A stretch of 64,000 nt of DNA from positions 1 through 64,000 of the forward strand of contig NZ_KB898708.1 in assembly GCF_000377745.1 (NCBI RefSeq), read 5' to 3'. Below are positions 22,899 through 32,705 of the stretch, piece after piece. The DNA is from Gilvimarinus chinensis DSM 19667 (lineage in GTDB: Bacteria > Pseudomonadota > Gammaproteobacteria > Pseudomonadales > Cellvibrionaceae). The notes under the pieces are model-generated. The model searched no databases. It saw only the letters and a list, made by a program, of their open reading frames with translations, and had not been told where the DNA came from. Numbering within the stretch: the stretch's first letter is position 1; each line of letters opens with the position of its first letter. Position numbers and translations under genes: made by a program.

Positions 22899-23816
22899 TT
22901 AGCTCGGTTTACAGGTGTCTGGAAAGTGAACGCAGAAGTGGAGTTGATAACCGTTTTTTTCGTCGGGTTTTTGCCCTAAGGTGATTGAACCTGAGTCAAT
23001 CAGTGGGATTTCTTCACGTCGTATGTAGATGGGGTCTGCGTTATTCGTATGCACATAAGTGCCGTTAGTGCTGTGGTCACGGAGGACGAATTTTCCACGG
23101 CGAAACACAATGTCACAGTGCTCTCGGGATACCCGCTCATTGCTGGCGAGCCAGTTAACAGCACTGGCGTCACGCCCCAGACTAAGTGGTAATTGATCGG
23201 GGCTGTAGCTATTCGTTTTGTCGGGCCCGGTTAAAGTCAGGCGATGCGATTGTAGCCGTTGGGTAAGCTCGGCAACCTCCAGCACGGCAGTGGCTTTGTT
23301 AGACTGGGCTGGGGTTTCCCAGCATAAACGATAAACCAGCCTGCTCTGAGAGGCCCCTTTGAGTGCGATACGGTCAAACGCTTCGCACTGATGCTGGAAA
23401 ACCTCGGGCAATTGATTTTTGAGCTTGTCAGTAAGCACAATCTGCCGACCTCGAGCAATATGGGAAACGTCGGCGGCATCATTTACCACATCGCCAAAGA
23501 CGTCATTATGCTCATCCATTAATGTATCGCCGTAAGATATACCAATTCGCAGGGCGAGGTTATCTTCTTGTTGAGCGTGACGTTGCAGGGCAATGGCGGC
23601 GCGACAGGCTGATACTGGGGATTGAAAGCGAGCCATAATCTCATCGCCCAAAGTCTTAACTACCACGCCTTGGTTTTTTTCAATAATTTGTCGGGTGCAG
23701 AGCAGGGTGTTGTCGATTTGCAGTTTGGCGTGGGTATTGCCATGCTTTTTATACAGGCGCGAGCTGCCCGAAATATCGGCAAACATAACGGCTTGTGATA
23801 CTCGCAAAGGGTGCAT
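22899..23816 (-). CDS. class III nucleotidyl cyclase domain fused to FHA domain
   Basis: The protein (305 aa from ATG 23816; the frame is open to 23855) joins a class III adenylate/guanylate cyclase domain (about 8-170) to a forkhead-associated domain (about 205-290). Cyclase metal-binding aspartates are present in VMFADISGSS and in LGDEIMARF, and the adjacent lysine is seen in VVVKTLGD. In the segment that normally reads VNxAAR, however, this protein has VNDAADV, so the transition-state arginine is replaced by Asp. The FHA part has LSLGRDASAVNWL, SREHCDIVF and DHSTNGTYV, the residues that bind phosphothreonine. It could make cAMP under control of a Ser/Thr kinase or be a non-catalytic sensor. 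No kinase gene is adjacent. Confidence 0.88.
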   Translation of the reverse strand: MHPLRVSQAVMFADISGSSRLYKKHGNTHAKLQIDNTLLCTRQIIEKNQGVVVKTLGDEIMARFQSPVSACRAAIALQRHAQQEDNLALRIGISYGDTLMDEHNDVFGDVVNDAADVSHIARGRQIVLTDKLKNQLPEVFQHQCEAFDRIALKGASQSRLVYRLCWETPAQSNKATAVLEVAELTQRLQSHRLTLTGPDKTNSYSPDQLPLSLGRDASAVNWLASNERVSREHCDIVFRRGKFVLRDHSTNGTYVHTNNADPIYIRREEIPLIDSGSITLGQKPDEKNGYQLHFCVHFPDTCKPS

Positions 23817-23898
23817 GGTCAAGTCTCGTCTCGATCTTATGGCCGAGTATATCACGACAATCAGGTTGGCCAGCGTAAGTAGGAGGCAGGCGAGTAAT

Positions 23899-24648
23899 CT
23901 AAGGCGCTAAAAGCTGATATTGCCCTCGGACTTTTATCTGATTTGTGGCTGTTTTCTGACTCTGAATAATTCCACCCTCACGCGAGTGCTGCTGAATCTT
24001 GATCTCTCTGCGACCATATTGACGATAGTGAAATTCGGCAAGTTGCACACTTGCCGACCCTGTGGCTGTGTCCTCAGCTTGCCCATACTGAGGTGCGAAA
24101 TAACGCATGTGGGCAAGGTTTGGCTCAAGATAGGCGGCGATTAATGCGCGCTGCGTATACAGTGAAAATTGCGCAAGTTTTGGCTGGGTGGATTTTAGGT
24201 GGTAAAGGCTTGGGTACACCACAATGCAATACTCTGCCGGGCCGCCCACGTATACGCCCGTGTGAATATGACAGCCGGTTAAATGTCGCCATAGTGCTTG
24301 ATGTTGAATGCTGGATTGAACCAAGGGGGTGTCCAGATAAAAAGGGCCTCGCGAATCGTAACCCACGGTGATGCTACCGAAAGGGGAGTTTAGATTTTGT
24401 TGGTAAGTCCTTTTATTAACCCTGTGATACAAGAAAGCGGCTATGGCGATGTTGCCCGATCCGCAACGACGAACCCGCTGTTCTTTTTGCCAATGCTCAA
24501 GCCAAAAGGGCGTTTGCCCGAGGTTCAATTCTGTGTGGTTGTCATGCCCTTGCAGAGCCTGCGTGGGGTTGCTTGCAAGTTGCACACAATGGAGGTTGCC
24601 AGCGGCATTGCTGCCGCAAAAGCTTCGGCATATAAAAGGTTCAGTCAC
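23899..24648 (-). CDS. PhzF/DapF-fold protein with altered active site
   Basis: The 249-aa protein fits the diaminopimelate-epimerase fold as seen in PhzF-type isomerases: an N-terminal half with NLGQTPFWL and CGSGNIAIAAFL and a C-terminal half with YFAPQYGQAEDTATGSASV. In PhzF the catalytic Glu lies in an SE(T/S) motif, here GQT, and the FAGHP histidine is replaced by RCGSG. The CGSG resembles the catalytic Cys motif of DapF and proline racemases. The C-terminal EDxATGSA is kept. It starts with GTG, overlapping the last codons of egtD, so it belongs to the egtB-egtD operon. A role in ergothioneine metabolism or an amino-acid isomerase or epimerase are inferences from context. Confidence 0.75.
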   Translation of the reverse strand: MTEPFICRSFCGSNAAGNLHCVQLASNPTQALQGHDNHTELNLGQTPFWLEHWQKEQRVRRCGSGNIAIAAFLYHRVNKRTYQQNLNSPFGSITVGYDSRGPFYLDTPLVQSSIQHQALWRHLTGCHIHTGVYVGGPAEYCIVVYPSLYHLKSTQPKLAQFSLYTQRALIAAYLEPNLAHMRYFAPQYGQAEDTATGSASVQLAEFHYRQYGRREIKIQQHSREGGIIQSQKTATNQIKVRGQYQLLAP

Positions 24649-25609
24649 GGTGCTTTAGTAGATAAATGGCAAATTGATCTTGAGGTGCAAGCCACAGCTT
24701 TTCCGTAGACCACCCAGAGCGTTTGGCCAGTTGATTAAATTCGGGTGGATGGTATTTGTAGGAGTTTTCAGTATGAATACTCTCACCTCTTGTAAACTCA
24801 ATAGGCTCGCCGGAAATAAATACGGTTTGGGATTTTAAACTTCTAAGGTGCATTTCTACACGACCGTGTTCGGCGTTGTAAAAAGCCTGGTGACCAAATG
24901 ATTCCAATGAAAAGTTAGCATCAAGCTCACGGTTAATTCGGTGCAGAATGTTTTTATTGAATTTAGCGGTTACCCCTTTTGTATCATTGTAGGCGCGTTG
25001 CAATACAGATTCGGATTTTTTGGTGTCAACGCCAATCAATAAATAGCTGTGTTTCCCTAAGGTTAGTGCCGCATTGTTCAGGAATTCTTCGGCTTCGCGG
25101 TGGTTTAAATTGCCAATGGTGGAGCCTGGAAAAAAGCCAATTCGTGTGCGTGCAGTGCTGCAAAGTTTCAGCGGCTTTGTAAAATCATGAACACAGGGTG
25201 TTATTGACAGCTCTCGGTACTGTGACTCTAGGGTTCGGCATGCGGAAATTAAATGCTCATGGCTGATATCGATGGCGGTGAAGTGATTGATCTGAGGTAT
25301 AGCCCGCAGCAGCATCCCCACTTTGCGTAAGGAACCTGCACCAAACTCGACAATCTCTAGGCCCGATTCATCCTGTTGTTTGATGTGTTTGGCGAGGTCT
25401 TGAGCGACTATGGGCAATAAATCCAGTTCGGTTTGATAGAGATAATAATCGGGCAGGCTGCAAATGTCGTCAAAGTACTGTGAGCCTTTGGCATCGTAAA
25501 AATACTTGGGTGGTAGGGTTTTGGGGCTGCTATTTAAACCGTTTAAAACATCCGATAAAAATTCATTGTCCGTGTGCAAGTCATTTGCAATAGCGTGAGT
25601 CTGTGACAT
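24641..25609 (-). CDS. egtD: L-histidine N-alpha-trimethyltransferase EgtD
   Basis: EgtD transfers three methyl groups from SAM to the alpha-amino group of histidine to make hercynine, the first step of ergothioneine synthesis. The 322-aa length is that of the family. The N-terminal signature LPPKYFYDAKGSQYFDDICSLPDYYLYQTE is complete, and SAM-binding glycine-rich segments include EFGAGSLRKV and GFFPGSTIGNLN. The start ATG is preceded by AAGGAGA. The gene lies 15 bases after egtB and overlaps the following PhzF-like gene by 8 bases, so the three are one operon read from the minus strand. Confidence 0.95.
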   Translation of the reverse strand: MSQTHAIANDLHTDNEFLSDVLNGLNSSPKTLPPKYFYDAKGSQYFDDICSLPDYYLYQTELDLLPIVAQDLAKHIKQQDESGLEIVEFGAGSLRKVGMLLRAIPQINHFTAIDISHEHLISACRTLESQYRELSITPCVHDFTKPLKLCSTARTRIGFFPGSTIGNLNHREAEEFLNNAALTLGKHSYLLIGVDTKKSESVLQRAYNDTKGVTAKFNKNILHRINRELDANFSLESFGHQAFYNAEHGRVEMHLRSLKSQTVFISGEPIEFTRGESIHTENSYKYHPPEFNQLAKRSGWSTEKLWLAPQDQFAIYLLKHRD

Positions 25610-25624
25610 GGGCTCTCCTTTAAT

Positions 25625-26899
25625 TTATAAGTCGATGTTTCGTGCGGGCCTGACACCACTAAATTGCCAGCGCTGGTAAGGGTGAAAAAAGTTACGGTAA
25701 CTGAAACGCATCTGTTCGGCGGGAGTAGCGCAAGAGCCACCTTTAAGCACAAACTGGTTGGCCATGAATTTGCCGTTATATTCCCCTAGTGCGCCTTGCA
25801 GTGGCTGAAAACCAGGGTAGGGTGAAAATGCACTGCTGGTCCACTCCCATACCGTGCCCTGGGCCTGACAAAGACCCTCTGTTTCAGAGGTTGGAGGTTG
25901 TGGGTGCCACGGTGTTTGTTCGGCAAAGTGGCCGTGACTTTTGCCCGCGCTGCGAACTGAATGCTCCCACTCATATTCGGTGGGTAATCGCCAGCCTGCC
26001 CAGCGACAAAATGCATCGGCCTCGTAATAGCTTATGTGGCATACAGGTGCGTCCAATACCACCGGCTGGTATCCCTCAAAGGTCATCTCTTCCCATCCGT
26101 CTTGATGTTCACGCCAATACAGAGGAGCGCGCCACTGGGCTTTTTGGCAGTAAAACCAACCGTCGCTGAGCCACCAGGTAGGATTTTGATAGCCCTCATC
26201 AGCCATAAACTGTAACCACTCCCGGTTGGTGATCAGTGTGTTGCGCAGTTCGTAGGGCTCTAAGAAAACGCGGTGCTTGGGTTTTTCGCAGTCGTAGCTA
26301 AATCCTTCATCGTTGGCACCGATGCGGGTAATGGACTCGTAATAGCGGATGAACCGGCTTTCAATGGTCGCCCCATTCCTGGCGCTTGCTTTATGCTCGG
26401 GTAGGGCAAAGATATTTCGTGATAGCGCGTGTTTTAAGTCTGTGAGCATCAGCTCTTGATGTTGCATTTCGTGGTGTAAGCCCGTGACGACGAGTGTTTG
26501 CAGAGCGCTGTTATCCCCATGTTTTTCTAGCAGCTCGGTTATGGCCAGATCAACCTGGTTACGGTAATCCAGCACTTGCTGCAAGCTCGGACGACTCAAA
26601 AGGCCGCGCTCTGGGCGGGCATGGCGGCTGCCTACCGCATCATAATAGGAGTTAAATAAATAATCGAAACGATTATCGAAAGGCCGGTAGTTATGCTGAT
26701 GGGAGCGTAAAATGAAGTGGTCGAAAAACCAAGTGGTATGAGCAAGGTGCCATTTCCCCGGGCTGGCGTCAGGCATAGATTGAATTTGCAAATCCTCAGC
26801 GCTGAAGCCTTCGATAAGATCAAGGCTACGTTGCCGTATACCCAAAAAATGGGCGTCAGGGCTTTGGCTTTCTTGGCTGGTAAGGCTGTCTTGGTGCAC
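25625..26899 (-). CDS. egtB: sulfoxide synthase EgtB
   Basis: EgtB is the mononuclear iron enzyme that joins hercynine to a thiol (gamma-glutamylcysteine or cysteine) and oxidises it to the sulfoxide. The 424-aa protein has an N-terminal DinB-like four-helix domain with iron-binding histidines expected in LAHTTWFFDHF (about 52-62) and HHEMQHQEL (about 142-150), and a C-terminal formylglycine-generating-enzyme-like domain (about 200-420) with WAGWRLPTEYEWE and SGVRPAR. I start it at GTG 26899 because GGAGG lies six bases upstream; the frame is open to TTG 26917. egtA and egtC are not visible nearby, so thiol donor use remains open. It heads the egtB-egtD-PhzF-like operon. Confidence 0.94.
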   Translation of the reverse strand: MHQDSLTSQESQSPDAHFLGIRQRSLDLIEGFSAEDLQIQSMPDASPGKWHLAHTTWFFDHFILRSHQHNYRPFDNRFDYLFNSYYDAVGSRHARPERGLLSRPSLQQVLDYRNQVDLAITELLEKHGDNSALQTLVVTGLHHEMQHQELMLTDLKHALSRNIFALPEHKASARNGATIESRFIRYYESITRIGANDEGFSYDCEKPKHRVFLEPYELRNTLITNREWLQFMADEGYQNPTWWLSDGWFYCQKAQWRAPLYWREHQDGWEEMTFEGYQPVVLDAPVCHISYYEADAFCRWAGWRLPTEYEWEHSVRSAGKSHGHFAEQTPWHPQPPTSETEGLCQAQGTVWEWTSSAFSPYPGFQPLQGALGEYNGKFMANQFVLKGGSCATPAEQMRFSYRNFFHPYQRWQFSGVRPARNIDL

Positions 26900-27010
26900 G
26901 GCTTCCCTCCATCGCAAAGTGAAGTTTCAGCATAGGCAAGAAATAAGACGTTTTAAAGTCGAAGTGGCGAGTAAAAAGCACAGGGAGGTTTTTGGTGCAG
27001 GCTAGAAACA

Positions 27011-27038
27011 AATAAGGCCCCGCAAGCGGAGCCTTATT
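27011..27038 (-). terminator. hairpin downstream of tRNA-Leu
   Basis: aataaggc (27011-27018) pairs with gccttatt (27031-27038), and the inner bases add further pairs. It lies 7 bases after the tRNA 3' end. On the minus strand the bases after it are only moderately T-rich (tgtttct), so termination strength is uncertain. Confidence 0.6.
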
Positions 27039-27044
27039 TAAGTA

Positions 27045-27131
27045 TGGTACCAGAGGCCGGACTCGAACCGGCACGCCCGTGAAGGCAAGGGATTTTGAAT
27101 CCCTCATGTCTACCAATTTCATCACTCTGGC
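27045..27131 (-). tRNA. tRNA-Leu (anticodon CAA)
   Basis: The minus strand gives an 87-base tRNA with encoded CCA. The acceptor arms GCCAGAG and CTCTGGT pair (one G-U). The D arm has GATGAAATTGGTAGACAT. The anticodon stem-loop AGGGA-TTCAAAA-TCCCT gives anticodon CAA for UUG codons. A long variable arm (TGCCTTCACGGGCGT) marks a class II tRNA, and the T arm is GCCGG-TTCGAGT-CCGGC. It stands alone between egtB and queA. Confidence 0.97.
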
Positions 27132-27241
27132 GAAGTGGGCGTGATTATATCAGCGAGTTTCGCTTCGTCAACCAAATACTGGCAAGAAGTGGTTAATTGG
27201 GCTACTCTTGCGCGCCTTGTAATCGGCTCCGGACGTTTTTT

Positions 27242-28285
27242 ATGCAGCGCCAGGACTTTTTCTATTCTCTGCCTGAACAATTAATCGCCAAAGAACCTGC
27301 CTCTGAGCGGCGGGGTAGTCGCTTATTGATGTTGGATGGTCCATCGGGCCAGACCCGTCACGGCCAATTTACGGATTTACTGGAGCAGTTGCGCCCCGGT
27401 GACTTAATGGTGTTTAACGACACCCGTGTAATTCCTGCCCGGTTATTCGGCAAAAAAGCATCGGGCGGGCAGGTGGAAATTTTGGTGGAGCGTGTAACCT
27501 CCGAACGCCAGGTGTTGGCTCATACCCGCGCCAGTCGCTCCCCTAAGCCCGGTTCTGAATTAATTCTCGAAGACGATACCCGCCTTACCGTCACCGGACG
27601 CGAAGGCGCACTGTTTGTTATTGAATTTCCGCAGCCTGTACTTGATGTGCTTAACCGCTTGGGGCACATGCCTTTACCTCCCTATATTGATCGCAATGAT
27701 GGCGAAGAAGATCGCGAGCGCTATCAAACGGTTTATGGCAAGCGCGAGGGTGCGGTGGCGGCACCTACGGCTGGCCTTCATTTTGATGAGGCAATGCTGC
27801 AGGAGTTAGCTGAGCGGGGTGTCGAGCGCGCCTTTGTCACCTTGCACGTAGGGGCGGGTACCTTCCAGCCGGTAAAGGTGGATAATATCGCCGAGCATAC
27901 AATGCATTCTGAGGTGGCCGAGGTCAGCGATAACGTGTGCCGCAAAGTGGCGGCTACCAAGGCGGCCGGAGGGCGTGTCATCGCAGTGGGCACTACCAGT
28001 GTGCGTAGCCTTGAAAGTGCCGCGCACTTTAATGGCGGTCGTCTTGAGGCGTTTCAGGGGGAGACGGATATCTTTATTTACCCTGGGTATCAGTTTCATG
28101 TGGTGGATGCGCTGGTGACAAATTTTCATTTGCCCGAATCCACTTTAATGATGCTGGTAAGTGCGTTTGCCGGTTATCGAAATACAATGAATGCTTATCG
28201 TGAGGCGGTGGATCAAGCCTATCGCTTCTTTAGTTACGGCGACGCCATGTTTATTACCCGTAACCCAGCGCCCGATGCGCCTTAG
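27242..28285 (+). CDS. queA: S-adenosylmethionine:tRNA ribosyltransferase-isomerase
   Basis: QueA transfers the ribosyl part of SAM to 7-aminomethyl-7-deazaguanine in tRNA to make epoxyqueuosine, acting after Tgt. The 347-aa length and conserved motifs ([75 protein letters not shown]) are typical. The start is ATG 27242 ([16 protein letters not shown]); the frame is open further upstream but without support. tgt follows after about 100 bases, and the queA-tgt-secD-secF order is the usual gammaproteobacterial one except that yajC is missing. Confidence 0.97.
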   Translation: MQRQDFFYSLPEQLIAKEPASERRGSRLLMLDGPSGQTRHGQFTDLLEQLRPGDLMVFNDTRVIPARLFGKKASGGQVEILVERVTSERQVLAHTRASRSPKPGSELILEDDTRLTVTGREGALFVIEFPQPVLDVLNRLGHMPLPPYIDRNDGEEDRERYQTVYGKREGAVAAPTAGLHFDEAMLQELAERGVERAFVTLHVGAGTFQPVKVDNIAEHTMHSEVAEVSDNVCRKVAATKAAGGRVIAVGTTSVRSLESAAHFNGGRLEAFQGETDIFIYPGYQFHVVDALVTNFHLPESTLMMLVSAFAGYRNTMNAYREAVDQAYRFFSYGDAMFITRNPAPDAP

Positions 28286-28324
28286 GCCCATCCACGCGTT
28301 ACGCACCGAACCATCTTCGAAACC

Positions 28325-28350
28325 AAGTGCTTATAAATAAAAGTGCTTAT
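28325..28350 (+). repeat. short direct repeat upstream of tgt
   Basis: The 10-base word aagtgcttat occurs twice, at 28325-28334 and 28341-28350, separated by six bases. The gap between queA and tgt is about 118 bases to the chosen tgt start. It may be a small regulatory repeat or chance; no flanking signal helps to decide. Confidence 0.35.
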
Positions 28351-28367
28351 TTTCGCATCAACATTGA

Positions 28368-29519
<1,152 letters not shown>

Positions 29520-29530
29520 TCCGGGTGTCA

Positions 29531-29558
29531 TTGTGGTGGCGGTGAGTTTCGGTATAAT
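29531..29558 (+). promoter_or_regulatory. probable promoter for secD-secF
   Basis: TTGTGG (29531-29536) and TATAAT (29553-29558) are 16 bases apart and lie just after the tgt stop, about 110 bases before the secD start. This is a good sigma-70 promoter. It would let secDF be transcribed independently of queA-tgt. The 147-base gap holds no yajC. Confidence 0.6.
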
Positions 29559-29666
29559 CCGCCTCCGTACTTGAGATTACTGCGTTCAGTCCCATATACA
29601 GGGGCACAATTGATAACACGCCTGATGTCCCTCCGTGGTTAAGTCAGCGCCTTGACGGATTTTCGT

Positions 29667-31523
29667 ATGTTAAACCGCTATCCCCTCTGGAAATATCTGC
29701 TTATCCTTCTGGTGGCAGTGCTGGGTTTTGTTTACTCGGCGCCCAACCTATACCCGCCGGATGATGCCATTCAAATCTCTGGCAGCTCCAGCGATTTAAC
29801 CATTGATGCCGCGACTCTCAAGCGCGCCGAAAAAGCGCTGGATGAAGCGGGCATTACGCATTTCGGTAGCGAGTTTTCTGACACGGCCGCAGCGCTGCGC
29901 TTTAACAACGGCGAAGATCAGCTGCAAGGTAAAAAAGTGGTGCAGGACGCCTTGGGCAGCGATTATGTGGTGGCGCTCAACCAGGCTGCTACTACCCCCG
30001 ATTGGCTGGTGTCCATGGGCGCCAGCCCCATGAAACTGGGTTTGGATTTGCGCGGTGGGGTGCACTTTTTGCTGGAGGTGGACGTCGACTCGGCCATCAC
30101 CAAGCGTCAGCAAACCAGCGCCGATGAGATGAAAGACCAGCTGCGCGATGAGCGCATTCGCTACTTGAAATTTGACGTCGAAAACTCGGTCATTGTGGGC
30201 TATTTCCGCTCTGAAGAGCTGCGCGACCAAGCCGTCAGTGCGCTGCGCAGTGAATACCGTGAAATGCTGTTTGATAATGACTTCCCTGAGCAAAATGGCC
30301 ACTATCGTTTTACCGCAACCCTCAGTGAAGCGTCGCAGCGCCAAATGGAGCAGGATGCGCTGACCCAAAACTTAACCACCTTGCGTAAGCGCGTGAACGA
30401 GCTGGGTGTGTCTGAGCCTATTGTGCAGAGCCAGGGCCGCAATCGTATTATCGTGCAATTACCGGGCGTACAGGATACCGCCGAGGCTAAGCGGGTTATC
30501 GGTAAAACCGCAAATTTGGAATTTCGCCTGGAAGCAGCCCCCGACGCTCTGTCGGCGGCAACCGAAGAGTTTGACTACAACGGTTATCCTGCCAGTTTGG
30601 AGCGCAAGCTCATTCTGACTGGGGATCATGTAGCGAACGCCAATGCTTCCATGGATCCGGAAACCAATATGCCGCAGGTAAACATCACGCTTGATAGCTT
30701 GGGCGGTACCAAAATGAACCACGCCACGCGCTCCAATATCGGGCGACGCATGGCGGTGCTGTTTATTGAGTACAAAACCCGCATGAACGTTGAAGAAGAC
30801 GAAAACGGCGAGCAGGTTCAGGTGCCCGAACAGTACGTTGAGCGCAGTGTGATCAGTCTGGCCACGATTCAAGGGGCGCTGGGGGTACAGTTTCGTATCA
30901 CCGGGTTAGATTCACCGCGCGCCGCCTCTGAGCTTGCCTTGATGTTGCGCTCGGGCGCCCTGGCCGCGCCTATGTACTTTGTCGAAGAGCGCACCATCGG
31001 TCCATCGCTTGGGGCTGAAAATATCCAGCTGGGTGTAAAGTCCGTGCAGTGGGGCTTGGCGTTGGTGCTGCTCTTTATGTTGGTGTATTACAAGGTGTTT
31101 GGTGTTTTTGCCAATATCGCCTTGGCGGTCAATATTCTTTTGCTGGTAGCGGTTATGTCGCTGCTGGGTGCCACCTTAACGCTGCCGGGTATTGCCGGTA
31201 TCGTGCTTACCGTGGGTATGGCGGTGGACGCCAACGTGCTTATTTTTGCGCGAATACGGGAGGAGCTAAAGGCCGGGGCCAGTCCGCAGTCGGCAATTTC
31301 CGCCGGTTACGATCGCGCCTATGTCACCATTCTGGATGCCAACATCACCACCTTAATTGTGGCGGTGATTCTTTATGCCATTGGCACCGGGCCGGTTAAA
31401 GGCTTTGCTGTAACACTGTCCATCGGGATTCTTACCTCCATGTTTACCGCCATTATGGGTACCCGTGCCCTGACCAACTTGGTGTACGGCGGTCGTAAAA
31501 ACCTGAAAAAGCTTTGGATTTAA
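29667..31523 (+). CDS. secD: protein translocase subunit SecD
   Basis: SecD works with SecF to use the proton gradient to drive late steps of protein export through SecYEG. From ATG 29667 it has 618 aa (E. coli 615), starting MLNRYPLWKYLLILLV as in E. coli. It has one N-terminal helix, a large periplasmic P1 region (about 35-440) with LGLDLRGGVHFLLEVD and LRKRVNELGVSEP, and five C-terminal helices with TVGMAVDANVLIFARIREE. The frame is open from TTG 29652. secF follows after 10 bases. yajC, normally between tgt and secD, is not present here. Confidence 0.96.
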   Translation: MLNRYPLWKYLLILLVAVLGFVYSAPNLYPPDDAIQISGSSSDLTIDAATLKRAEKALDEAGITHFGSEFSDTAAALRFNNGEDQLQGKKVVQDALGSDYVVALNQAATTPDWLVSMGASPMKLGLDLRGGVHFLLEVDVDSAITKRQQTSADEMKDQLRDERIRYLKFDVENSVIVGYFRSEELRDQAVSALRSEYREMLFDNDFPEQNGHYRFTATLSEASQRQMEQDALTQNLTTLRKRVNELGVSEPIVQSQGRNRIIVQLPGVQDTAEAKRVIGKTANLEFRLEAAPDALSAATEEFDYNGYPASLERKLILTGDHVANANASMDPETNMPQVNITLDSLGGTKMNHATRSNIGRRMAVLFIEYKTRMNVEEDENGEQVQVPEQYVERSVISLATIQGALGVQFRITGLDSPRAASELALMLRSGALAAPMYFVEERTIGPSLGAENIQLGVKSVQWGLALVLLFMLVYYKVFGVFANIALAVNILLLVAVMSLLGATLTLPGIAGIVLTVGMAVDANVLIFARIREELKAGASPQSAISAGYDRAYVTILDANITTLIVAVILYAIGTGPVKGFAVTLSIGILTSMFTAIMGTRALTNLVYGGRKNLKKLWI

Positions 31524-31533
31524 GGAGCCGGTC

Positions 31534-32691
31534 ATGTCTGAACAAAAAATACTGAATTTTATGGGGGCCCGGATCCCCGCGACCGCTCTGTCTGTGATCA
31601 TGCTGGTGGTAGCTATTGGCGCGCTGGCGATGAACGGCCTGAAGCTGGGGTTGGATTTTACCGGTGGGGCGCAGGTTGAAGTCAGCTTTTCGGAGCCTGC
31701 GGATATTCCGGAAATTCGTTCTATTTTGGACGAGCAGGGATTGAACAATCCGGTGGCTGTGTTGTTTGGCTCGGATACCGAAGTGCTGATTCGCACCCAG
31801 GGCGCCATGGGTGATGGCGGCCAGGTTGCGCTTGAACGGCGCTTGCAAAATACCGGTAGCGGGGCTGCGTTGGAAGCGGTGAATCGCGCCCCTAGCGATC
31901 AAGGTAATTACGCCCAGGAGTTGGTGTTCAGCGGTGCCTCGGCCGGGGTGTTGGATTCTACCGAGCTTTTCCCACCACGTTTTTTTGGCGATACCCGCAT
32001 TGTAGAAACCGATGGGGCCGTCAGTGTGCTGGTGGAGAACTCTCTCGATAACGCTTACACCCAAGAGCTGCTTGAGGTGTTGTCCGCTGAAACGGGCAGC
32101 CAGGTTGAGTTGCGCCGCAGCGAGTATGTGGGCCCGCAAATTGGTGCCGAGCTGCGCGACGAAGGTGGTATGGGTATGTTGATTGCGCTGGCTGTGGTGA
32201 TGCTTTACGTGGCCGCGCGTTTCCAATTTAAATTTTCGGTGGGTGCGGTTCTGGCTCTGGTTCACGATGTGATTATTGTGCTGGGCTTTTTTGCGCTGCT
32301 GCAAATCGATTTTGATCTTACCGTGCTGGCGGCGGTGCTGGCGGTTATTGGTTACTCTTTGAACGACACCATCGTAGTGTTTGACCGTATCCGGGAAAAC
32401 TTCCGCAAAATGCGGAAAGGCTCCACCCGCGAGGTCATTAACGCATCATTAACCCAAACTCTGGAGCGTACCTTTATCACCTCGTTAACCACCTTACTGG
32501 TGCTGGTGATGCTGTTCTTGTTTGGTGGCGAGCTGATTAGTGGTTTCGCTCTGGCGTTAATTGTCGGTGTTGTGGTGGGTACCTATTCCTCCATTTACGT
32601 ATCGGCTAATACTCTGATGTGGCTGCATTTGGAAAAAGAAGACCTGATGCCCCCAGAAAAAGAAGGCACTGAAATAGACGAAATGCCTTAG
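31534..32691 (+). CDS. secF: protein translocase subunit SecF with enlarged periplasmic loop
   Basis: SecF is the partner of SecD in proton-driven protein export. Core features are GLKLGLDFTGGAQVEVSF, EYVGPQIGAEL, HDVIIVLGFFALLQIDFDLTVLAA and IGYSLNDTIVVFDRIRENFRKMR. At 385 aa it is about 60-70 residues longer than E. coli SecF (323). The extra length lies in the periplasmic region between the first helix and EYVGPQIG, about residues 85-185 (near GGQVALERRLQNTGSG and LFPPRFFGDTRIV). Reading is uninterrupted and hydrophobic helices are normal. A terminator follows 15 bases after the stop. Confidence 0.95.
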   Translation: MSEQKILNFMGARIPATALSVIMLVVAIGALAMNGLKLGLDFTGGAQVEVSFSEPADIPEIRSILDEQGLNNPVAVLFGSDTEVLIRTQGAMGDGGQVALERRLQNTGSGAALEAVNRAPSDQGNYAQELVFSGASAGVLDSTELFPPRFFGDTRIVETDGAVSVLVENSLDNAYTQELLEVLSAETGSQVELRRSEYVGPQIGAELRDEGGMGMLIALAVVMLYVAARFQFKFSVGAVLALVHDVIIVLGFFALLQIDFDLTVLAAVLAVIGYSLNDTIVVFDRIRENFRKMRKGSTREVINASLTQTLERTFITSLTTLLVLVMLFLFGGELISGFALALIVGVVVGTYSSIYVSANTLMWLHLEKEDLMPPEKEGTEIDEMP

Positions 32692-32705
32692 TTTAAGCGT
32701 ATTTC

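Noticed and set aside
31453-32304. Minus-strand open frame of 283 aa inside secF
   Set aside because: It runs antisense through a clear secF gene, with a His/Gln-rich product and no family features. It is a codon-bias shadow.
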